A DNA stretch of 64,000 nt from Acidobacteriota bacterium (GTDB lineage Bacteria > Acidobacteriota > Aminicenantia > Aminicenantales > Saccharicenantaceae), in assembly GCA_039683095.1 (NCBI GenBank), contig JBDKSB010000006.1:1-64000 (forward strand), written 5' to 3'. The position numbers and the translations under genes were made by a program. Below, piece after piece: positions 1 to 5,992 of the stretch; the stretch's first letter is position 1, and every line of letters starts with the position of its first letter. A model generated the notes under the pieces. That model worked only from the letters and a program-made list of their open reading frames with translations, had not been told where the DNA came from and ran no database searches.

Positions 1-529
1 CCGCGGACTGGACGCGCTTGATCCGGGCGCTCGACGACGAGGCCTTCCGCTTGGCCGGCGGCGGCGGGGGCGGGGGGGGCGGCGGCGGCGGCGCCAGGAA
101 CGCGCTGTAGACCTCGACCGTGGGCAGCGCCCCGGTCTTGAGAAGGGGCAGGACGATGAGCAGGATGAGCATCGCGGCGTGCAGCACGACGGAGATCGGC
201 AGCACGAAGGCCCGCTCCCTGGCCTGGCTCATCGGCCGATAGAAGGAATCCTGGAACATCTTGGCCTCCGCGGTACGTGATGCGGGGGCTCCGGCTTGGG
301 CGCGGACGATCCCGGCCCGGACGCGCCCGGGGAAGGAATCCCAGTAGCCCGGTTCCGGCGGTCCCGGCGGAGACATCCCGGCCCTGGTCGAGAGCTGACG
401 GAGGAACTCGAGGTCCCGCCGGCAGGCCGGGCATTTCTTGAGATGCTTCTCCACCCGGGGCCGGTCGGCCGCACGGAGCTCGCCGTCGGCCAGGGCCCCG
501 ATGAGTTCCTGGAGTTTGCGGTGTCTCAT
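1..529 (-). CDS. Zinc-finger anti-sigma domain continuous with a TonB-type N-terminus (partial)
   Basis: This is an open frame of 176 codons that runs off the left edge, so the C-terminus is missing. Residues 1-45 look like a zf-HC2 anti-sigma zinc finger with ligands H29, C33 and C36. After a linker, residues 107-130 form one transmembrane helix, then 13 prolines in a row (147-159) and a basic stretch, the layout of a TonB periplasmic arm. The ATG at 529 lies one base after the TGA of the ECF sigma gene, so translation is probably coupled. An internal ATG at 259 has GGAGG five bases upstream and begins MFQD, exactly like the stand-alone TonB gene starting at 5737. A separate TonB may therefore be made from inside this frame. 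I see no stop codon between the two parts. A sigma-binding cytoplasmic finger joined to an energy-transducing arm is inference. Confidence 0.75.
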   Translation of the reverse strand, partial: MRHRKLQELIGALADGELRAADRPRVEKHLKKCPACRRDLEFLRQLSTRAGMSPPGPPEPGYWDSFPGRVRAGIVRAQAGAPASRTAEAKMFQDSFYRPMSQARERAFVLPISVVLHAAMLILLIVLPLLKTGALPTVEVYSAFLAPPPPPPPPPPPPAKRKASSSSARIKRVQSA

Positions 530-530
530 C

Positions 531-1133
531 TCAAGCTCCCCTTCCCAGGGAATCCGCCAGAAGGTCCTTGAGCTTCTGGCGGGCCCGGTTGAGCCGCGAC
601 ATGACGGTGCCGAGCGGCAGGTCGAGCGTCCGCGAGATCTCCTCGTAGCTCAGGCTCTCGTGGAACCTCAGGACGAAGACGCTTTTCTGGTCGGCGGGAA
701 GGGATTCCACCGCCAGGTCGAGCCTGGCTTGGAACTCGGCCTGCTCCAGCCGTTCCTCGGGGTCGTCGCCCCGGGCCGCCGCCGGCGCGCGCCGGTCGCC
801 GAGCGGGCCGTCCTCGATCGGCCTCTCCCGGCCCCGGGCCTTGAGGTAGTTCAGCCCGGAGTTGACGGCGATCTTCCTGAGCCAGGGGTAAAGCGGCCAT
901 TGAGCGTCGAACCGGCCCAGCGCCAGATAGGCCTTGATGAACGTTTCCTGGGCCAGGTCGTCGGCCGACTGGTGCGCCCCGGTCAGGCGCCGGCACAGGC
1001 CATAGATCCTGTGCTGGTACTTCCGGACCAGGTCCTCGAAGGCGTCCATGTCTCCCTGCTGGGCTTTCCTGACGAGGGCGGCATCCTCCGGATGCTCGTT
1101 CGGTCTCGCCGGAGCTCCCACAGGTTCATACAT
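531..1133 (-). CDS. ECF-family RNA polymerase sigma factor
   Basis: The 200-residue protein has the two-domain sigma-70 ECF layout. Region 2 covers roughly residues 35-100 and contains a DDLAQETFIKAY core recognition helix. Region 4 covers roughly 135-195 and contains the helix-turn-helix with SYEEISRTLDLPLGTVMSRL. ECF factors bind core RNA polymerase and direct it to stress or envelope-response promoters, and are usually held inactive by an adjacent membrane anti-sigma factor. Here the next gene downstream supplies a zinc-finger domain of that type, one base away, so the pair is very likely a sigma/anti-sigma unit. The ATG at 1133 gives a normal-length product. No promoter motif was recognised upstream. 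Confidence 0.92.
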   Translation of the reverse strand: MYEPVGAPARPNEHPEDAALVRKAQQGDMDAFEDLVRKYQHRIYGLCRRLTGAHQSADDLAQETFIKAYLALGRFDAQWPLYPWLRKIAVNSGLNYLKARGRERPIEDGPLGDRRAPAAARGDDPEERLEQAEFQARLDLAVESLPADQKSVFVLRFHESLSYEEISRTLDLPLGTVMSRLNRARQKLKDLLADSLGRGA

Positions 1134-1197
1134 CGCGCCGCGGCCCTTATTCCCCTGACATGATACTCTTTTTTTCGGCTTCCGCGCAGGGAGATCG

Positions 1198-1722
1198 TCA
1201 CCTGGCGGGCACGGGGTGCTTGATCATGCCCCAGGCCTTTTCGAAGTCGAAGGCCTTTCCGTGGGCGCTCTCGTGGCAAGCCCGGCAGCCGGCCTCGATG
1301 GCCGACGCGCTGGGATAAGCGACGAGACCGTTCTCGACCGCCTTGCCGTGGTCCTCCATGATGAAGAGCTTCTTGTAAGCGCGGCCGGGACCGTGGCAGG
1401 CCTCGCAGCTCACGCCCTCGGCCTTGAGATCCGGCGCACTGTCCGCGAGCGGGGCGTGGCAGCCGAGGCAAAGGGGGCTTCCGGCCGCGTCGGCGACGCC
1501 GGCGCCGTTGGCGATCGAGGCGGCCGCCGCCGTGCTCAGCGCGGCGAACGACCTGGCGTGCGCGCTCTCCTGCCAGATGACGTACTGACGCCCCTGAGGC
1601 TCGGACTTATGGCAGAGCTTGCAGGCGGAGGCGCCGGCGTATTTCCGGTCCTGGGCGGCCAGCAGGAGCGCCAGGAAAACGACGGCCAGGACGACGATGA
1701 CGGAAAGGAGTACCTTCTTCAT
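1198..1722 (-). CDS. Tetraheme c-type cytochrome
   Basis: The 174-residue protein has a hydrophobic N-terminus (residues 4-22) that can act as signal peptide or membrane anchor. It has four CxxCH heme-binding motifs, at residues 34-38, 85-89, 106-110 and 146-150. Spaced histidines such as H55, H125 and H154 could serve as distal ligands. The motif spacing resembles cytochrome c554/NrfB-like multiheme electron carriers, but I cannot assign a redox partner. It lies 13 bases after the ccsA/resC gene and in the same direction as resB, so the heme-attachment machinery and one of its likely clients are in one transcription unit. It probably carries electrons outside the cytoplasmic membrane. Confidence 0.88.
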   Translation of the reverse strand: MKKVLLSVIVVLAVVFLALLLAAQDRKYAGASACKLCHKSEPQGRQYVIWQESAHARSFAALSTAAAASIANGAGVADAAGSPLCLGCHAPLADSAPDLKAEGVSCEACHGPGRAYKKLFIMEDHGKAVENGLVAYPSASAIEAGCRACHESAHGKAFDFEKAWGMIKHPVPAR

Positions 1723-1735
1723 CGGCGGCTCTGCG

Positions 1736-2524
1736 TCAGGCGTAGCTGTGGAGACCGGTCAGGAGATAATTGACCCCGAAGTAGGTGAACAGCGCGGCCA
1801 GGAAGCCGACGATGGCGATGACGGCCGACCTCTTCCCCTTCCAGCCCATGACGATCCGGGTGTGGAGGTAGAGCGCGAACACGAGCCAGGTGATCAGGCT
1901 CCACACTTCCTTGGGGTCCCAGGCCCAGTAGCGGCCCCAGGCCCGGTAGGCCCAGATCATGCCGAAGATGAGCCCGCCGAGGGTGAAGAGGGGGAAGCCC
2001 ACGGCCACGGCCCGGTAGGCCAGGGCGTCGAAGCGCTCTTTCTTGTCCGGGGCCGGGGTTGCGATGTAGAGGATGCTGGCGACGAAGGCCACGGCGAAGA
2101 AGGCCTCTCCGAGCAGGGTCACGGAGACGTGGAGCCAGAGCCAGTAGCTCTGGAGGGCGGGGACGAGCGGCGCCGCCTCCTTGGGCATGAGCGGCGACGA
2201 GGCCAGGGCGACCAGGCCGACGACGATCAGCATCAGGCAGGGGCCGAGCCGGGGCGCCCGCGAGGGCCGGGCGAAGACGAGCAGGGCCAGGACGATGGCC
2301 CAGGACAGGAACGACAGCGACTCGTACATGTTCGTGAACGGCGCGTGGCCGCTGGCCGCGGTCCGGACGGCCAGCGCCGCGGCATGGAAGAGGAAGCCGC
2401 CGAGGGCCAGGACGTAGGCCGCCCTGGATCCTTTGTCCCGCTTGACGAGGAGCGTGACGAAGTAGATCACGAGCGAAACGGCGTACAGGGCGAAGGCGAT
2501 GGTGAAAAGCGTCGACTCGGTCAT
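1736..2524 (-). CDS. ccsA: Cytochrome c biogenesis protein, CcsA/ResC family (often annotated CcsB)
   Basis: This is a 262-residue integral membrane protein with about eight hydrophobic segments. It carries the tryptophan-rich heme-handling motif WGRYWAWD at residues 196-203 and conserved histidines at H47, H132 and H221. In System II cytochrome c maturation this family works with ResB/CcsB to move heme across the membrane and present it to apocytochromes. Its ATG at 2524 overlaps the resB stop codon (ATGA), so the two subunits are translationally coupled. The length is that of the short, unfused CcsA/ResC type. The downstream gene is a tetraheme cytochrome, a plausible substrate. Confidence 0.92.
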   Translation of the reverse strand: MTESTLFTIAFALYAVSLVIYFVTLLVKRDKGSRAAYVLALGGFLFHAAALAVRTAASGHAPFTNMYESLSFLSWAIVLALLVFARPSRAPRLGPCLMLIVVGLVALASSPLMPKEAAPLVPALQSYWLWLHVSVTLLGEAFFAVAFVASILYIATPAPDKKERFDALAYRAVAVGFPLFTLGGLIFGMIWAYRAWGRYWAWDPKEVWSLITWLVFALYLHTRIVMGWKGKRSAVIAIVGFLAALFTYFGVNYLLTGLHSYA

Positions 2525-3858
2525 TCGGGCCTCCTGATCGCTCCGAACAGGGCGTCGAACTCGGCCTGGAACGGATCCCGGCTCTTGTCCGCCTGGCCGC
2601 CGGCGGCCAGCTCGACCCGTCCCTGGGCCTCTTCGAGGACGACCCTGATCTCGCGGGGCGGCCAGTAGAAGGCCAGGAAGAACCCGGCCGTGACCAGGGC
2701 GCAGCCGAGCCAGATGAGGCCCACGCCGGGGTCCTTGGCCGCCTCGAGAACGGAATAGGGCGCGGCCGCATAGTCTTTCAGGACGAGCGCGATCCGGGCC
2801 GCGGGCCCGTGCCCGAAGTCCGGGTACTTGGCGAAGATCCAGCCGGAAAAGACCTTTTCTTCCCCTTTCCAGGCTTCGGCCAGCGCGGCGGGGTTGTTCG
2901 GCGCCTCGGACCGGCTCCGGACCTGGTTCCCCTCGCCGATGACGAAGTCGGGCACGAACCGGCGGACCAGGATCCGGGTGACGTCCTGATCGTTGATCGC
3001 GGCCGGCTCGCCGACGCCGAGGGCCACGGCCCGGGCGAAGGCCGGGTCGCCGGGCTTATGGATCTCGAGGCCCAGGCGCGCGGCGTCCCAGTTCAGGCCG
3101 TAGGCCGACTGATAGAAAGAATAGCCCTTGTAGCGGAGCGGCTCGTTGACCTTGACGATCCGGGTGAGGACGGCCGCGCCGCCCTCGACCACGGTCACCG
3201 TGCTCTTCCAGGCCTTGACCCCGCCCCGGGGATAGTACTCCGTTTCGAACTTATCCAGGCGCACCTGGAAGGAGGCCCGGGGAACGCCGGAGGTCTGGCC
3301 CTCCCGAAGCGCCAGGTCGGACCGGCGGCCGCCGAGACCGCTGGCCAGCCCCCCGGCCAGGACGACGAGCAATCCAAGGTGGACGACGTCCGAACCGAAC
3401 CAGCCCAGGCGTTTCTTCCGGGCCAGGACGACGACCTTCCCGTCCCGGGCGGATTCGTCCAGGACGTAGCGTCGGGCCCGTAGAGCGGCGGCGACCGCGG
3501 CCCGGGCCTCGGGGAGCGGCCCCGGCAGCCGGAACCTGACGCCCGGCCGCATGGCCGAGAGCGCCTTGGCGTCCATATCCCGGGCCGGGCCGAAAGCCCG
3601 CCGCCACTTGGGGCCGAGCCGGGTCAGGGTGCAGACGACGGTGTTCACGGCGAAGAAGAAAAGGAGGGCCAGGTACCACCACGATTGATAGAGGCCGGTC
3701 AGACGGAGCCCGGTGAAGAGCCCCGCGAGGCCGCCGTAGCGGGCGGCGTATTCGGCCGCGCCCCGGTTCTGGGGGATGAGCGTGCCGACGATCGAGGCGG
3801 CCGTGATGACGATGATCAGGACGATGGCCAGCTTGACCGACGAGAAGAGCTTCTTCAT
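2521..3858 (-). CDS. resB: Cytochrome c biogenesis protein ResB/CcsB
   Basis: The 445-residue product starts with a transmembrane helix (MKKLFSSVKLAIVLIIV), has two further helices within the first half, a large extracytoplasmic region, and a final helix near residue 385. This is the ResB layout. It contains the typical segment on replacing apocytochrome-bound sites followed by KGYSFYQSAYG near the middle. ResB forms the System II cytochrome c synthase with CcsA/ResC. The frame opens upstream with a TTG at 3897, but the ATG at 3858 begins directly at the membrane helix and is preferred. The 3' end overlaps the ccsA start. A 91-base piece of this gene (3172-3262) recurs in inverted orientation at 3971-4061. 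Confidence 0.9.
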   Translation of the reverse strand: MKKLFSSVKLAIVLIIVITAASIVGTLIPQNRGAAEYAARYGGLAGLFTGLRLTGLYQSWWYLALLFFFAVNTVVCTLTRLGPKWRRAFGPARDMDAKALSAMRPGVRFRLPGPLPEARAAVAAALRARRYVLDESARDGKVVVLARKKRLGWFGSDVVHLGLLVVLAGGLASGLGGRRSDLALREGQTSGVPRASFQVRLDKFETEYYPRGGVKAWKSTVTVVEGGAAVLTRIVKVNEPLRYKGYSFYQSAYGLNWDAARLGLEIHKPGDPAFARAVALGVGEPAAINDQDVTRILVRRFVPDFVIGEGNQVRSRSEAPNNPAALAEAWKGEEKVFSGWIFAKYPDFGHGPAARIALVLKDYAAAPYSVLEAAKDPGVGLIWLGCALVTAGFFLAFYWPPREIRVVLEEAQGRVELAAGGQADKSRDPFQAEFDALFGAIRRPE

Positions 3859-3970
3859 GGCTCGAACAATCTTAGGTGATTTGGCCCCCGGGCGCAACCT
3901 TCGGGCGGGGGGGATGCCGTGACGTCCCCCTTGAGCGGATCGGCCCGGCGGACGTAGAATGGGGCGGGTC

Positions 3971-4061
3971 GCGCCTGGATAAATTAGAGACGGAGCGCTA
4001 TCCCCAGGGCGGGGTCAAGGCCTGGAAGAGCACGGTGACCGTGGTCGAGGGCGGCGCGGCC
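3971..4061 (+). pseudogene. Inverted fragment of resB
   Basis: These 91 bases match the reverse complement of 3172-3262 inside resB at 85 of 91 positions by eye, with the last 53 or so identical. The translated piece keeps the resB frame (for example GGVKAWKSTVTVVEGG), but there is no start and the frame soon ends, so it cannot be a working gene. It lies about 110 bases upstream of the resB start, in opposite orientation. It looks like a local duplication rather than a remnant of a second resB. Confidence 0.8.
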
Positions 4062-4089
4062 CCGGCGCTTCCCAGCGCGCGCCCTTTTT
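4049..4089 (+). terminator. Possible intrinsic terminator before thiF
   Basis: GGGCG-G-CGCG (4049-4058) can pair with CGCGCGCCC (4076-4084), with one bulged G, followed by TTTTT at 4085-4089. The left arm is made from the end of the resB-derived fragment, so the hairpin may be accidental. No plus-strand gene upstream needs it. Confidence 0.35.
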
Positions 4090-4097
4090 GCTAATCT

Positions 4098-4703
4098 ATG
4101 GCGGTGCGAACGCCCCTGCGGAACCGTCTCATGGCCCGGACCGTCGGGATCGCGGGCGCGGGCGGCCTGGGATCCAACGCGGCCGCGGCTCTCGCCCGGG
4201 CCGGGGTCGGACGCCTGGTGATCGCTGACTTCGACGTCGTCCAGGAACCGAACCTGGACCGCCAGTTCTACTTCCTCGACCAGGTGGGGAAGCTCAAGGT
4301 CGAGGCCCTGGCGGAGAACCTCCGCCGTATCGACCCTTCCTGCCGAGTGGAGATCCATCCGGTCCGCCTCGACCCCGATTCCGCGGAACGCATCTTCCGG
4401 GACTGCGACCTGGTCATCGAGGCCCTCGATTCGGCCGAGGCCAAGGCCATGCTCATCGGCACTCTCCTGACGCGCCATCCGGAGAAGCCCCTGGTGGCGG
4501 CCAGCGGGCTGGCCGGCTGGGGGCGGACCAACGACATGGAGGCCAGCCGCATGGGCGGTCTCACCGTCGTCGGGGATCAGCGCACCGGGATCTCCCCGGA
4601 GATGCCGCCCATGGCCCCGCGGGTCTTTATCGCCGCCGGCATGGAGGCTAACGAAGCCCTGGAGATCCTGCTGGGGCCGATGCCGGAAGACCGGAATAAG
4701 TAA
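4098..4703 (+). CDS. thiF: ThiF-family sulfur-carrier adenylyltransferase (E1-like)
   Basis: The 201-residue protein has the Rossmann-type nucleotide loop GAGGLGSN at residues 20-27, acidic residues D44 and D46 after the second strand, and the NLDRQ segment at 52-56 with lysines at 65 and 67. These are hallmarks of ThiF/MoeB/E1 enzymes, which adenylate the C-terminus of a small ubiquitin-like sulfur carrier such as ThiS. It is the short form and lacks the CxxC zinc pairs found in MoeB. No thiS or thiG is nearby, although thiL is present at 19236. No ribosome site is visible before the ATG at 4098. An alternative ATG at 4131 has only a weak GGAA. Confidence 0.8.
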   Translation: MAVRTPLRNRLMARTVGIAGAGGLGSNAAAALARAGVGRLVIADFDVVQEPNLDRQFYFLDQVGKLKVEALAENLRRIDPSCRVEIHPVRLDPDSAERIFRDCDLVIEALDSAEAKAMLIGTLLTRHPEKPLVAASGLAGWGRTNDMEASRMGGLTVVGDQRTGISPEMPPMAPRVFIAAGMEANEALEILLGPMPEDRNK

Positions 4704-4847
4704 AACCCCGATAATGGTCAACGGGGCCCCGACAGCGAGCCTCCCGGACAGGATGCAACAGGCCGTGGACACAAATCTGGACACCGGCATGTTGATTCAA
4801 ATGGGCCCAGTCACGCCTAACCCATTCATCATCAGGGATATAACGAG

Positions 4848-4920
4848 AGCCAGCGAGAGGGATCGAACCTCCGACCTGCTGATTACGAATCAGCTGCTCT
4901 ACCGACTGAGCTACGCTGGC
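4848..4920 (-). tRNA. tRNA-Thr (CGT)
   Basis: The reverse strand folds as a full cloverleaf. The acceptor stem is GCCAGCG with CGCTGGC, the anticodon stem is GCTGA/TCAGC, and the loop is TTCGTAA, giving anticodon CGT. The T loop reads GTTCGATCC and the discriminator base is T. The 3' CCA is not encoded. Confidence 0.96.
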
Positions 4921-4934
4921 TTGGAGGCTCGATT

Positions 4935-4963
4935 AAGTTAATCGAAACGCGCCGTTCTGTCAA
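4935..4963 (-). promoter_or_regulatory. Sigma-70 promoter of tRNA-Thr
   Basis: On the minus strand TTGACA (4958-4963) is followed after 17 bases by TAACTT (4935-4940). The predicted start lies just before the tRNA 5' end at 4920. The -35 element is a perfect match and the spacing is ideal. Confidence 0.75.
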
Positions 4964-4971
4964 ATTAGATA

Positions 4972-5002
4972 GGGGGACACGCACCTGGGGGTACGTGTCC
5001 CC
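4972..5002. repeat. REP-like palindrome, copy 1
   Basis: GGGGACACGCACC is followed by a short loop and GGTACGTGTCCCC, forming a stem with one mismatch. It lies six bases past the stop codon of the TonB gene ending at 5009 and just upstream of the tRNA-Thr promoter. The same arms occur at 5822-5850 and in degraded form near 24697-24732. Confidence 0.75.
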
Positions 5003-5008
5003 GATCGA

Positions 5009-5737
5009 TCACTTCTTGAGGACGAACCGCACGGTCACGGTGAAGGTCACCGGCCGGGGCCGGCCGTTGACCAGGAGCGGCTCGTAGACCCATTGCCGGA
5101 CCGCGTCGATGGCCGCCGCGTCGAGCAGCTGCACGGAGCGCAGGACGCGCACGGCCGTGACGCGCCCGTAGATGTCGGTCGTGGCCTCGAGGATGACGGT
5201 CCCTTCGATCCGGGCTTCCTGGGCGACTTTCGGATAGTCGGGCTCGATCCTGCGGACGAGCCTGGGCGGCTTGACGTCGCCGACCGCCAGCACCGGGGCC
5301 GCCGCGGGCGCGCCGACCAGCTGGAAGAGCTCCGCGCCCAGCAGGTTGGCCGGGACGCCCTCGCCGGCGCCGTAATCGACGCCGCCCTCGATGCCGTTCC
5401 CGGCGCCACCCTCTCCCAGGCTCTCCTCGACGATGCCTTCGGGGACGGCGACCGGGGCCAGCCGCCAGGTCTCCCCGGCGGGAACCGCCGCCCGCCGGAC
5501 CCTGACCTTGCCGCCGGGATTCCCGGCTTTGGCCTTCGGCGGCGGCAGCGGGGTCGCCGGCAGGGCCGGGGCCACGATGACGTTTTCCACGCCGATCTGC
5601 GGCGGCTTCACCGTTTTCATGAGAGGCAGGGCCACGAGCAGCGCCAGCGCGACCCCGTGGAGGAGCGCCGCCGCCGGCAGCGCGGCCGCCCGGGACCGCC
5701 AGTTCCTCTCCGGAACGAACATCGCGTCCTGGAACAT
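5009..5737 (-). CDS. TonB-family energy transducer
   Basis: The 242-residue protein has a short cytoplasmic start (MFQDAMF), one transmembrane helix at about residues 18-40, a proline/alanine-rich linker and a C-terminal TonB domain from about residue 160. The domain has the family pattern of EPDYPKVAQEARIEGTV, then GRV, LDAAAIDAVRQW and YEPLLVNGRP. TonB proteins pass proton-motive-force energy from ExbB/ExbD to outer-membrane receptors; no exbBD is in the window. The start has AAGGAGG seven bases upstream. The N-terminus and ribosome site closely match the internal start at 259 in the anti-sigma/TonB frame, so the two are paralogues. Palindromic repeats lie on both sides of this gene. Confidence 0.92.
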   Translation of the reverse strand: MFQDAMFVPERNWRSRAAALPAAALLHGVALALLVALPLMKTVKPPQIGVENVIVAPALPATPLPPPKAKAGNPGGKVRVRRAAVPAGETWRLAPVAVPEGIVEESLGEGGAGNGIEGGVDYGAGEGVPANLLGAELFQLVGAPAAAPVLAVGDVKPPRLVRRIEPDYPKVAQEARIEGTVILEATTDIYGRVTAVRVLRSVQLLDAAAIDAVRQWVYEPLLVNGRPRPVTFTVTVRFVLKK

Positions 5738-5821
5738 CTTCGCCTCCTTGCCGCGAATTCCCGGGAGCTTGTCGCTTCCATCCGGTATACAATCGACGGC
5801 GGCGTAAATTCCGATAATAGG

Positions 5822-5850
5822 GGGGACACGTACCGGAGGTACATGTCCCC
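5822..5850. repeat. REP-like palindrome, copy 2
   Basis: GGGGACACGTACC (5822-5834), the loop GGA, and GGTACATGTCCCC (5838-5850) form a nearly perfect 13-base stem. It lies between the divergent TonB and smc genes. It could fold in transcripts of either strand. Confidence 0.8.
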
Positions 5851-5930
5851 TGCCGTCGAGAGGGACGGCCCCGCGCAGGGACGGTCATTATCCTTCGTCC
5901 GGAACCCTTTAAAAACGGGAGCGAATCGCA

Positions 5931-5936
5931 TACAAT
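5931..5936 (+). promoter_or_regulatory. Possible -10 element of smc
   Basis: TACAAT at 5931-5936 matches a -10 hexamer and is 56 bases before the smc start. The -35 candidate CTTTAA, 18 bases upstream, is poor, so the assignment is weak. Confidence 0.35.
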
Positions 5937-5992
5937 ACGCGTTCCGACCGGCCCCGCGGCCGGACCCAATCGACCGAAAGCGTTTCGCCACC

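Noticed and set aside
4714-4941. A 75-codon plus-strand frame.
   Set aside because: It runs through the tRNA-Thr gene; the apparent protein is tRNA sequence read as codons.
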